Source: JBQCHF01 sp051953655
Lineage (GTDB): Bacteria; Actinomycetota; Actinomycetes; Motilibacterales; Motilibacteraceae
Assembly (NCBI GenBank): GCA_051953655.1
Contig: JBQCIO010000329.1
Coordinates: forward strand, 1 to 6,010
DNA length: 6,010 nt
Direction of reading: 5' to 3'
Shown piece after piece: positions 1 through 6,010 of the stretch. A model generated the notes under the pieces. That model had not been told where the DNA came from. It searched no databases and saw nothing but the letters and a program-made list of their open reading frames with translations. Numbering within the stretch: position 1 is the stretch's first letter; every line of letters begins with the position of its first letter. The translations under genes and the position numbers were made by a program.

Positions 1-87
1 CAGTGCGGCGATCTTCCGAATGGACAAATCCGCCGCCCGACCCAGCGCGATCTCCTCACGCTCAGCCAGACTCAACCGTGCAGCCAC
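1..87 (-). CDS. IS30-family transposase, N-terminal fragment (cut by window edge)
   Basis: Read on the minus strand from a GTG at 87-85, the 29 visible codons include LSLAEREEIALGRAADLSIR followed by KIAAL. This is the typical start of IS30-family transposases, an N-terminal helix-turn-helix (HTH_38 class) that binds the element's ends; the LSxAEREEIxxG pattern is characteristic. A strong Shine-Dalgarno, GGAGGT at 100-95, lies 7 bases before the GTG and decides this start over the GTG at 96-94 inside it. The DDE catalytic domain would lie to the left of the window. Whether the full gene is intact cannot be seen. Family assignment rests on a short stretch but is distinctive. Confidence 0.8.
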   Translation of the reverse strand, partial: MAARLSLAEREEIALGRAADLSIRKIAAL

Positions 88-94
88 AACACCC

Positions 95-100
95 ACCTCC
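95..100 (-). promoter_or_regulatory. Ribosome binding site of the IS30 transposase
   Basis: GGAGGT on the minus strand, a near-perfect Shine-Dalgarno, sits 7 bases upstream of the GTG at 87-85. It fixes the transposase start. Confidence 0.7.
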
Positions 101-109
101 AGAGCACAG

Positions 110-136
110 GGTGTTGCATCCACCGCTAGAGGCCGC
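110..136. repeat. Probable terminal inverted repeat of the IS30-family element
   Basis: The block beginning GGTGTTGCATCCACCGCTAG, just outside the transposase start, resembles the GGTGTTGCATC/G-type ends often seen on actinobacterial IS30-family elements. Its position, about 10 bases upstream of the transposase ribosome binding site, is where an IS end would be. The matching repeat at the other end is off-window, so this call relies on position and resemblance only. Confidence 0.5.
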
Positions 137-194
137 CGATCACTTCACCTTCTCTGCATGATCACGGCAGGGGCGGCGGGGGACGTCGGGAGGC

Positions 195-201
195 GAGGGA
201 G
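195..201 (+). promoter_or_regulatory. Possible ribosome binding site of the GNAT gene
   Basis: The purine-rich GAGGGAG ends 7 bases before a GTG at 209, 10 before a GTG at 212 and 16 before the ATG at 218. Spacing favours the GTG at 209, whereas family alignment favours the ATG at 218. The start is therefore uncertain by up to three codons. Confidence 0.35.
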
Positions 202-217
202 CGCGTCGGTGGTGGCG

Positions 218-763
218 ATGGTGCGGGTGCGGCGCGAGCGGCCGGAGGACGTCGGCGCGGTGCGCGAGGTGGTGCGCGCGGCGTTCGGCGGGCGGCACGA
301 CGGGCTGGTCGATGCGCTCCGGGCGCACGACTCCTGGCGGGGTCTTGCCTATGTGGCCGTCGAGGACGACCACGCGGGGGTGGAGCAGGTGGTCGGGCAC
401 GTCTCCTTCACCCGGGGCTGGGTGGACGCGGCCGCGGCGCTGGTGGAGGTGCTGGTGCTCAGCCCGCTCTCGGGCCGGCCGGACCGGCAGCGCCGCGGCG
501 TCGGGCAGGCGCTGGTCCGCGGGGCGCTGGAGGACCTGCGTCGGCTGGGGCACCCGCTGGTGTTCCTCGAGGGCAGCCCCACCTACTACCCGCGGCTCGG
601 CTTCCGGCCCGGAGGCGAGCTCGGCTTCACCCCGCCGTCGGTCCGGATCCCCCCGGCGGCCTTCCAGGTCGCGGTGCTCGCGCCCTACGACGCTGAGGCC
701 GTGCGGGGAGCACTGGTCTACCCCGACGTCTTCTGGCAGCAGGACGCGGTCGGGCTGCGCTGA
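218..763 (+). CDS. GNAT-family N-acetyltransferase (YhbS-like)
   Basis: This is predicted to be a cytosolic enzyme that transfers acetyl from acetyl-CoA to an amine; the substrate is unknown. The 181-residue product has the GNAT layout. It starts with the VRVRRERPEDV strand/helix (residues 2-12). The central strand VEVLVLSPL (76-84) leads into the acetyl-CoA pyrophosphate-binding loop RQRRGVGQAL (90-99). Then comes the YhbS-type segment HPLVFLEGSPTYYPRLGFRP (112-131), in which YYPRxGF is typical of COG3153 proteins, and a C-terminal region ending VYPDVFW. The ATG at 218 is chosen because homologues begin just before the RVRR strand; a GTG at 209 has better ribosome-binding-site spacing. The reading frame is open further upstream to an ATG at 20, but that stretch overlaps the IS end and is not protein-like. 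The gene appears monocistronic, is separated from the exporter operon by 160 bases, and has an IS element just upstream. Confidence 0.85.
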   Translation: MVRVRRERPEDVGAVREVVRAAFGGRHDGLVDALRAHDSWRGLAYVAVEDDHAGVEQVVGHVSFTRGWVDAAAALVEVLVLSPLSGRPDRQRRGVGQALVRGALEDLRRLGHPLVFLEGSPTYYPRLGFRPGGELGFTPPSVRIPPAAFQVAVLAPYDAEAVRGALVYPDVFWQQDAVGLR

Positions 764-806
764 CCGCCCCGGACGGCGGGCACGGGGGCGGACCGCCTGC
801 GCGGTC
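764..806 (+). terminator. GC-rich hairpins after the GNAT gene, possible terminator
   Basis: Directly after the stop codon, CCGCCCC (764-770) can pair with GGGGCGG (785-791). Beside it, GACCGC (791-796) pairs with GCGGTC (801-806) around a 4-base loop. The two stems share base 791, so they compete or stack. No U-tract follows, as is common for actinobacterial terminators, so function is inferred from stem strength and position only. Confidence 0.35.
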
Positions 807-860
807 TCAGGCTGCTCACAGGTTGCGGGCAGGTGGGTCTGAGTCGGGGCCGCCACGCTT

Positions 861-900
861 CGGCGAGCCTCGCCGCTGCGGAAGTCCCCGCACTGCGGGG
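861..900. promoter_or_regulatory. Two 15-bp dyads upstream of the exporter operon, candidate operator or leader hairpins
   Basis: CGGCGAG-C-CTCGCCG (861-875) is a perfect 7-bp inverted repeat with one central base. CCCCGC-ACT-GCGGGG (886-900) is a perfect 6-bp inverted repeat with a 3-base loop. Their centres are 25 bp apart, and the second ends 23 bases before the operon's first start codon. A second copy of TCCCCGC (901-907, first copy 885-891) could pair alternatively with GCGGGG. They could be regulator sites or leader hairpins controlling the operon. No clear -10/-35 boxes are visible in 764-923, though a promoter is expected somewhere in this gap. Confidence 0.35.
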
Positions 901-914
901 TCCCCGCCTCGTCC

Positions 915-918
915 GGAG
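915..918 (+). promoter_or_regulatory. Ribosome binding site of adaptor 1
   Basis: GGAG lies 5 bases upstream of the GTG at 924. It supports that start, which places a short positively charged stretch before the membrane helix. Confidence 0.55.
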
Positions 919-923
919 TCTCT

Positions 924-2197
924 GTGCCCTCCTTCCCCTCCCTGCGCGACCGCCGCAACGCCACGGTCGCGGCCTCCCTCGCCGTCGCGGTGCTCGCCGT
1001 CGGCGGGAGCGCCGCCTACGCCCGCACGCGCGGCTCGACCAGCGCCGCGTCCGTCGGCCCGCAGCAGACCACCCGGGTGGTCGCGGCGAGCCTCGGCACC
1101 CTCCGCCAGACCGTCTCGATGTCCGGCACCGTGGCACCTGCTGACGAGGAGGACCTGAGCTTCGGCGCCTCCGGTCGGGTGATCTCGGTCGCGGTGAGCG
1201 CCGGGCAGAAGGTGGTCAAGGGCCAGCAGCTGGCCACCATCGACTCGGCCTCGCTGCGCGCGGCGGTGGCCAGCGCCCAGGCGACGGTGGCGAACGACCA
1301 GGCGCGGGTCTCCGACGACGCGTCGTCGACGACCGCGACCGACACCCAGAAGGCCGCCGACGCGGCCGCGCTCACCGCGGCCCAGGCCCAGCTGGCCGAC
1401 GCGCAGACGGCGCTCGCCGGCGCTTCGCTCACCTCGCCGATCGACGGCACCGTGACGGCGGTCGACCTCACGGTCGGGCAGCAGGTCTCGGGGGGCGCGT
1501 CGGGCGGCGCCGGCGGCCCGGGATCCGCTGGCGGCGGGGCGAGCTCGTCCGGCGCCGCCACCGCCCAGGTGGTGGTCGTCTCCACCGGGCGCTTCGTGGT
1601 GAACGCGGGCGCCGATGCGAGCACGGTGAGCCGGCTCAAGGCGGGCCTGCAGGCGGTGGTCAGCCCCAGCGGGGACAGCAAGACCTACTTCGGCACGGTG
1701 ACGTCGGTCGGGCTGGTGCCCACGACCAGCAGCGGCAGCCCGCAGTTCCCGGTGGTCATCGACGTCACCGGCACCCAGACCGGTCTCTACGGCGGCTCCA
1801 GCGCCACCGTCGACGTCGTCGTGAAGCAGCTGCAGAACGTCCTCGAGGTGCCGTCCCAGGCGGTGCACTACGACGGGTCGTCGGCCAGCGTCACCGTCGA
1901 CAGCGACGGGCAGCGCTCGAGCCGGCCGGTGCAGGTGGGCGACACGGTGAACGGCATGACGCAGGTCCTGAGCGGCCTGCAGCAGGGCGAGAACGTCGTC
2001 TACACCACCTTCACCTTCCCCGGCCGGACCAACGGGACCGGCGGTGCCGGGCAGGGCGCTGGCCGCGGCGGGGTCGGCGGCGGCGGGTTCGGGGCCGGCA
2101 ACCTCGGTGGCGGCTTCGGGGGTGGTGGCTTCGGCGGCGCCGGCGGCTTCCAGCGCGGCGGCAACGGCGGCGGCCAGCGAGGCAACGGCGGGAACCA

Positions 2198-2201
<4 letters not shown>
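924..2201 (+). CDS. MacA-like HlyD/RND-family adaptor (membrane-fusion) protein, adaptor 1
   Basis: This is the extracytoplasmic adaptor of the adjacent ABC exporter. Of 425 residues, 1-13 are basic and cytoplasmic, and about 14-33 form a hydrophobic membrane anchor or uncleaved signal; there is no cysteine, so it is not a lipoprotein. The first half of the lipoyl/barrel-sandwich domain is at 67-107 (SGTVAPADE, then GRVISVAVSAGQKVVKGQQL). A short Ala/Gln-rich coiled-coil hairpin spans about 109-167. The second lipoyl half is at 170-189 (SPIDGTVTAV, TVGQQV). A Gly/Ser insert occupies 189-212, the beta-barrel about 215-300, and the membrane-proximal domain about 303-365 (LEVPSQAV, then VQVGDTVNGM and VLSGLQQGENVV). 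The tail from 371 is almost all Gly, Phe, Asn and Gln. The GTG start has a GGAG ribosome binding site. The gene overlaps the ATPase by 4 bases. Family assignment is firm; the substrate is unknown. Confidence 0.9.
2034..2195 (+). repeat. Low-complexity Gly/Phe/Asn-rich coding tail of adaptor 1
   Basis: About 54 codons consist of irregular GGC/GGN runs encoding repeated GGGFG-type units (for example GGGFGGGGFGG), then Asn/Gln-containing units such as GGNGGGQRG. The DNA is internally repetitive. The tail lies beyond the last recognisable adaptor domain and is probably disordered outside the membrane. Confidence 0.8.
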
Positions 2202-2955
<754 letters not shown>

Positions 2956-2959
<4 letters not shown>

Positions 2960-4200
2960 CCTGGCTGGAGACCTTCCGGACCGGGCTCTCGGCGGTCCGG
3001 GCGCACCGGCTGCGCTCGGCGCTGACGATGCTCGGCATCCTCATCGGCATCGCCGCGGTCATCCTCACCGTGGGCCTGGGCCAGGGGGCGCAGCAGCAGG
3101 TGCGCCAGCAGATCGACGCGCTCGGCTCCAACCTGCTCATCGTCACGCCGGGCTCGACGACGTCGAGCACCGGCGTGCGCGGCGGGCTCGGTTCGGCCAC
3201 CACGCTCACCCGGGCCGACGCGGCCGCGCTCGCCTCGCCGGTCGTGGCGCCCGACGTCGCCGGGGTCGCCCCCACGGTGTCCCGGTCGCAGCAGCTGACC
3301 GCGGGGACCAGCACAGCCGTGACGACCTGGACCTCTTCGACGGTGGGCGCCACCCCCGCCTGGCTGAGCGTGCGCAACCGCTCGGTGGCGACCGGCCGGT
3401 TCCTCACCGACCGGGACCTGTCCACCGCCGCCACCGTGGCGGTCCTCGGGCCGACGACGGCCGGGGAGCTGTTCGGGCAGCGCGACCCGGTGGGCCAGAC
3501 CGTCACCGTCGGGACGCTGCCGTTCACCGTGGTGGGGGTGCTCGACCCGGCCGGATCCTCGGCCGCCAGCAACGAGGACGACACGGTGCTGGTCCCGCTG
3601 AGCACCGCCGCCCAGCGGCTGCTCGGCGGCTCGGCCCGGGACGCGGTGAGCACGGTCTACGTCGAGGCGACCGGCTCCGACACGCTGTCGGCCGCCTACC
3701 AGGAGGTGGACTCCGAGCTGCTCGCGCTGCACGGCATCACGACGCCGGCCGACGCCGACTTCACCGTCACCACCCAGCAGTCGATCGTCTCGGCGGCCAC
3801 CAGCGTGGACCGCACCCTGACCGTGCTGCTCGCCGGCATCGCCGGCATCTCGCTGCTCGTCGGTGGCATCGGGGTCATGAACATCATGCTGGTCTCGGTG
3901 ACCGAGCGGGTCCGCGAGATCGGCCTGCGCAAGGCGCTGGGCGCCACCCCGTCCGCCGTGCGGCGTCAGTTCCTCGTGGAGGCCTCGGTCCTCGGCCTCG
4001 CCGGAGGTGTCCTCGGCGTCCTCCTCGGTGTCGTCGGAGCCCGGTTGCTGCCGCACCTGGTGAGCCAGCCGGTCGCCCTCTCGCTGCCGGTGGCGGCCAT
4101 CGCCATCGCCGTCGCGCTCGCGATCGGGATCGCCTTCGGCGTCTACCCGGCCGGTCGCGCCGCCCGCCTCGCCCCCATCGACGCCCTTCGCTCGGAGTGA
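2956..4200 (+). CDS. MacB/FtsX-family ABC transporter permease
   Basis: This is the membrane subunit of the exporter, 414 residues, with the four-helix type VII ABC topology. Helix 1 is at about 20-42 (SALTMLGILIGIAAVILTVG). A large extracytoplasmic MacB-type periplasmic core domain spans about 43-285. Helices 2 to 4 are at about 287-312, 342-367 and 373-398. The family hallmark after helix 2 is clear: VGGIGVMNIMLVSVTERVRE, then IGLRKALGA (302-330), the coupling region that contacts the ATPase. The C-terminal YPAGRAARLAPIDALRSE is the usual MacB ending. In MacB of Gram-negatives the ATPase is fused to the permease; here it is a separate gene, as is normal in Gram-positives. The protein contains no cysteine. 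The GTG start overlaps the ATPase stop by 4 bases. Confidence 0.95.
4194..4197 (+). promoter_or_regulatory. Ribosome binding site deciding the lipoprotein start
   Basis: GGAG inside the last codons of the permease gene lies 8 bases before the GTG at 4206. An alternative GTG at 4197 would give the same GTGA overlap used at the two previous junctions, but it lacks a good ribosome binding site. Confidence 0.45.
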
Positions 4201-4205
4201 TCGAC

Positions 4206-5258
4206 GTGTTCCCAGCCATCCCGCCGGCCGCCGTGCACCGCCGGTCCCTCGCCGCCGGCACCCTCCCGGCCGCCGCGCTCGCGCTCGCCGCGCTGACGCT
4301 GGCCGGATGCGGGCCGGCGTCGACGACCGCGGCCTCCGGGGCAACGCCCGCGCCCACCCAGGGCTCCGGCCAAGGTCGCGGTGGCGGCTCCGGCGGCCCC
4401 GGTGGAGCGAGCGGGTTCGGCGGCGCGTCCGGCCTGGTCGCGGACGTCACCGGATCCACCCTGCAGGTGCAGGACCCGCGCACCGGGCAGACCGCGGTCA
4501 CCTTCACCTCCTCGACCACCTGGCGGCAGGTGAGGACCGTGGGCGCCTCCGCGCTGGCCGTCGGCGACTGCGTGGTCGTGGTCTCCACCGCGGCGCCGAC
4601 CGCGCGTCCCACGACCCCGTCGGCCGGCGGCGCGCCCGCGGCCCCGACCGGACCGATCCCGGCGCGCAGCGTGGAGATCAGCCCCGCCCAGGGTGGGCAG
4701 TGCGGTCCCGGCGGCGGTCCCGCCGGCGGGTTCGGTGCCGGCTCCGGTGGCGGGCGGAACCGCGGCACCGCCTCGCCGCGGCCCGGGTCCACCCCCGACG
4801 GCCAGGGCGGTGGACAAGGGAACCGGCCGGGCGGGCGCGGCTTCGGCGGCTTCGCCGCGTTCGGGGCCACCGGCAAGGTCACCGCGGTCAGCGGCAGCGG
4901 CTTCAGCGTCGAGGAGACCCGCCGCGGCCCGGCGGCCGGCTCGGCCACCCCCGGCACCGCCCCCTCGACCACCAGCACGCCCGAGACCAGCAGCCCCGAG
5001 ACCAGCACCGTGCAGGTGACGACGACGTCGGCGACCACCTGGACCCAGACCGTCGCGGCGACCTCGAGCGCGGCCACGGTCGGCGTGTGCGTGGCGGCGG
5101 TCGGCCCGGCCGACGACACCGGCGCGGTGACCGCACGGAGCATCACGGTGAGCCAGCCGGTCGGCGGCGCGTGCACCACCGGTGGCTTCGGTGGCTTCCG
5201 AGGTTTCCGGGGGCAGGGGGGCGGCGGTCAGGCTCAGGGCGGCGGCACGAATGCCTGA
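4206..5258 (+). CDS. Lipoprotein with two DUF5666-like repeats and Gly-rich linkers
   Basis: The 350-residue product is predicted to be exported and lipid-anchored on the outer face of the membrane. A basic HRR (11-13) is followed by a hydrophobic stretch and the lipobox LAGC (32-35, lipidated Cys35). Next come a Gly/Ser-rich linker (about 52-75), domain 1 (75-166), a second Gly-rich linker (167-218), domain 2 (221-323) and a Gly/Phe tail. Both domains share the order G-x-V-x-x-V-[ST]-G-S, STTW or ATTW, VGxC or VGDC, ARS[VI]xxS and GGxC, and look like DUF5666 beta-domains. Four cysteines apart from the lipid one (122, 166, 295, 323) fall as one pair per domain. The start at 4206 has a GGAG site; a GTG at 4197 is the alternative. 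Its place between permease and second adaptor suggests an accessory role in the exporter. The molecular function is not known. Confidence 0.8.
   Translation: MFPAIPPAAVHRRSLAAGTLPAAALALAALTLAGCGPASTTAASGATPAPTQGSGQGRGGGSGGPGGASGFGGASGLVADVTGSTLQVQDPRTGQTAVTFTSSTTWRQVRTVGASALAVGDCVVVVSTAAPTARPTTPSAGGAPAAPTGPIPARSVEISPAQGGQCGPGGGPAGGFGAGSGGGRNRGTASPRPGSTPDGQGGGQGNRPGGRGFGGFAAFGATGKVTAVSGSGFSVEETRRGPAAGSATPGTAPSTTSTPETSSPETSTVQVTTTSATTWTQTVAATSSAATVGVCVAAVGPADDTGAVTARSITVSQPVGGACTTGGFGGFRGFRGQGGGGQAQGGGTNA
4428..4703 (+). repeat. DUF5666-like domain, copy 1
   Basis: This encodes lipoprotein residues 75-166, from SGLVADVTGSTLQV through STTW and GDC to ARSVEIS and GGQC. It aligns with copy 2 at 4866-5174. 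It has a Pro/Ala/Thr-rich insertion (about 129-150) between its two cysteines that copy 2 lacks. The duplication is at protein level and diverged. Confidence 0.65.
4866..5174 (+). repeat. DUF5666-like domain, copy 2
   Basis: This encodes lipoprotein residues 221-323, from GKVTAVSGSGFSV through ATTW and VGVC to ARSITVS and GGAC. It carries a Ser/Thr/Pro/Glu-rich insertion (about 241-267, repeated TPETSSPETS-like units) early in the domain, at a different place from the insertion in copy 1. Confidence 0.65.
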
Positions 5259-6010
5259 CCGGACCACGGTTCCCCGTGCCGGCGGGCGCCGGGCCAGGTC
5301 TCGCCGGCGGGCCGTGCGCGCCGGCGTCGGCGCGGTGGTGGCGCTCGCCGTCGTCGGCGGCGCGACCGCCGCGGTGGCCGCCGGCCGCGGTGGTGGTCCT
5401 CGCTACCGCACGGCGCCGGCCGCCGCGGGCGACGTGGAGCAGATGCTGAGCCTGAGCGGCGCCCTGGAGGCGGTGCAGGACGCGGCGGTGGCGTTCCCGG
5501 TGTCCGGGACGGTCACGGCGGTCACGGTGCACGTCGGGCAGCAGGTCACCGCCGGCGAGGTCCTGGCCCGCCTCGACCCGACGGCGCTGCGGACCGCGGT
5601 CACCTCGGCGCAGGTCCGGGTAGCGCAGGCGGAGACCCAGCTGGCCGCCGACGAGTCGGCGCAGACCGCCGCAGCCGCCGGCAGCACAGCCTCGGGCTCC
5701 GGCAGCGGGGCGTCGGCCTCGGGTGGCCGTTCGGCCGGCACCAGCGGCAGCGCGTCGACGGCCCGGATCACGGCCGCCCAGCAGGCGGTGCTCGGCGCCC
5801 AGGAGGCGGCCGACCAGACCCTCTCCGCCGCCCGGGCCGCGAACGCGGCCGTCCAGGCCGCCTGCGGGCCCGCGGGCGCGACGCCCGCACCCACGGCTGC
5901 TCCCACAGCCACGGCGAGCCAGACTCCGAGCAGCGCGCCCACGACGCCATCGGCCGCCGCCTACTCCGGCCCCTCGCGCTCCCCCCGACCGACTTCGACG
6001 GCCACCTCGT
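5251..6010 (+). CDS. Second HlyD/RND-family adaptor protein, adaptor 2 (C-terminus off window)
   Basis: The frame is open from the ATG at 5251 to the right edge (253 codons seen, no stop). A very basic N-terminus (GGRRARSRRR, 11-20) precedes a hydrophobic anchor at about 23-44. The first lipoyl half-domain follows at 68-110 (LSGALEAVQDAAV, FPVSGTVTAVTVHVGQQVTA, GEVLARLDP). A helical arm begins with LRTAVTSAQVRVAQAETQLA (113-132). The arm is interrupted by a Gly/Ser/Ala stretch (about 143-170), resumes as TARITAAQQAVLGAQEAADQ, and is followed at Cys205 by a Pro/Ser/Thr-rich stretch to the edge. It is paralogous to adaptor 1 in the lipoyl region (shared GTVTAV and VGQQV wording) but has a different arm. 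The ATG overlaps the lipoprotein stop by 8 bases. The second lipoyl half, barrel and membrane-proximal domain are expected downstream. Confidence 0.85.
   Translation, partial: MPDRTTVPRAGGRRARSRRRAVRAGVGAVVALAVVGGATAAVAAGRGGGPRYRTAPAAAGDVEQMLSLSGALEAVQDAAVAFPVSGTVTAVTVHVGQQVTAGEVLARLDPTALRTAVTSAQVRVAQAETQLAADESAQTAAAAGSTASGSGSGASASGGRSAGTSGSASTARITAAQQAVLGAQEAADQTLSAARAANAAVQAACGPAGATPAPTAAPTATASQTPSSAPTTPSAAAYSGPSRSPRPTSTATS

Larger units (their letters stand above)
1..136 (-). mobile_element. Right-hand end of an IS30-family insertion sequence (partial)
   Basis: The minus strand carries the start of an IS30-type transposase that runs off the left edge. Just outside its start is a short non-coding end containing a probable terminal inverted repeat. 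Base use here is less GC-rich than in the rest of the window (codons such as TTG, ATT, GAT and CGT in the transposase), which fits horizontally acquired DNA. The outer boundary near 136 is an estimate from where the repeat-like block ends. The opposite end of the element and the target duplication are not in the window, so the exact junction cannot be fixed. Confidence 0.7.

Noticed and set aside
20..217. N-terminal extension of the acetyltransferase frame back to an ATG at 20
   Set aside because: The extension runs across the IS30 end and opposite the transposase start, has no ribosome binding site at 20, and does not look like any GNAT N-terminus.
816..1868. 350-codon minus-strand open frame opposite adaptor 1
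   Set aside because: It has no domain and a biased composition, it is antisense to a firmly identified adaptor, and the gap at 764-923 offers no sign of a gene.
3884..5267. Long minus-strand open frames opposite the lipoprotein
   Set aside because: Their Pro-, Ala- and Val-rich translations mirror the Gly/Ala/Thr codons of the sense gene. There is no domain or plausible start signal, and the sense strand has a convincing lipobox and repeated domains.

Overview
The window is very GC-rich, with G or C at almost every third codon position. It has many GTG starts and gene junctions that overlap by a few bases. This points to a high-GC Gram-positive actinobacterium; a Geodermatophilaceae-like host is plausible from the gene layout but cannot be proven here. 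The exception is the first ~140 bases, which are visibly less GC-biased and belong to a mobile element.

Layout from left to right. (1) Positions 1 to about 136 are the end of an IS30-family insertion sequence. They hold the first 29 codons of its transposase on the minus strand, running off the left edge, and a probable terminal inverted repeat. (2) At 218-763 (+) is a stand-alone GNAT acetyltransferase of the YhbS type. (3) Positions 764-923 hold no gene but contain several GC-rich inverted repeats: a terminator-like structure behind the acetyltransferase and two 15-bp dyads just before the next operon. (4) From 924 to the right edge is one tightly packed plus-strand operon: an HlyD/RND-type membrane-fusion (adaptor) protein, a MacB/LolD-class ABC ATPase, a MacB/FtsX-class permease, a lipoprotein with two DUF5666-like repeats, and a second HlyD-type adaptor that is cut by the window edge.

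The operon reads as a MacAB-like type VII ABC exporter or mechanotransmission complex in a monoderm. The ATPase and the four-helix permease would form the membrane engine, and the adaptors would sit on the outer face with their barrel-sandwich and coiled-coil domains. The DUF5666-like lipoprotein would be anchored next to them. Every junction in the operon either overlaps or is separated by at most 5 bases, which suggests translational coupling and fixed stoichiometry. The substrate cannot be read from the sequence.

The most notable points are the combination of two different adaptors with a DUF5666-like lipoprotein around one transporter; the Gly/Phe-rich tails shared by adaptor 1 and the lipoprotein; the duplicated, cysteine-paired domain of the lipoprotein; and the low-complexity insertions in the second adaptor. 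This is best described as an under-characterised variant of a known exporter class, not a clearly new system.
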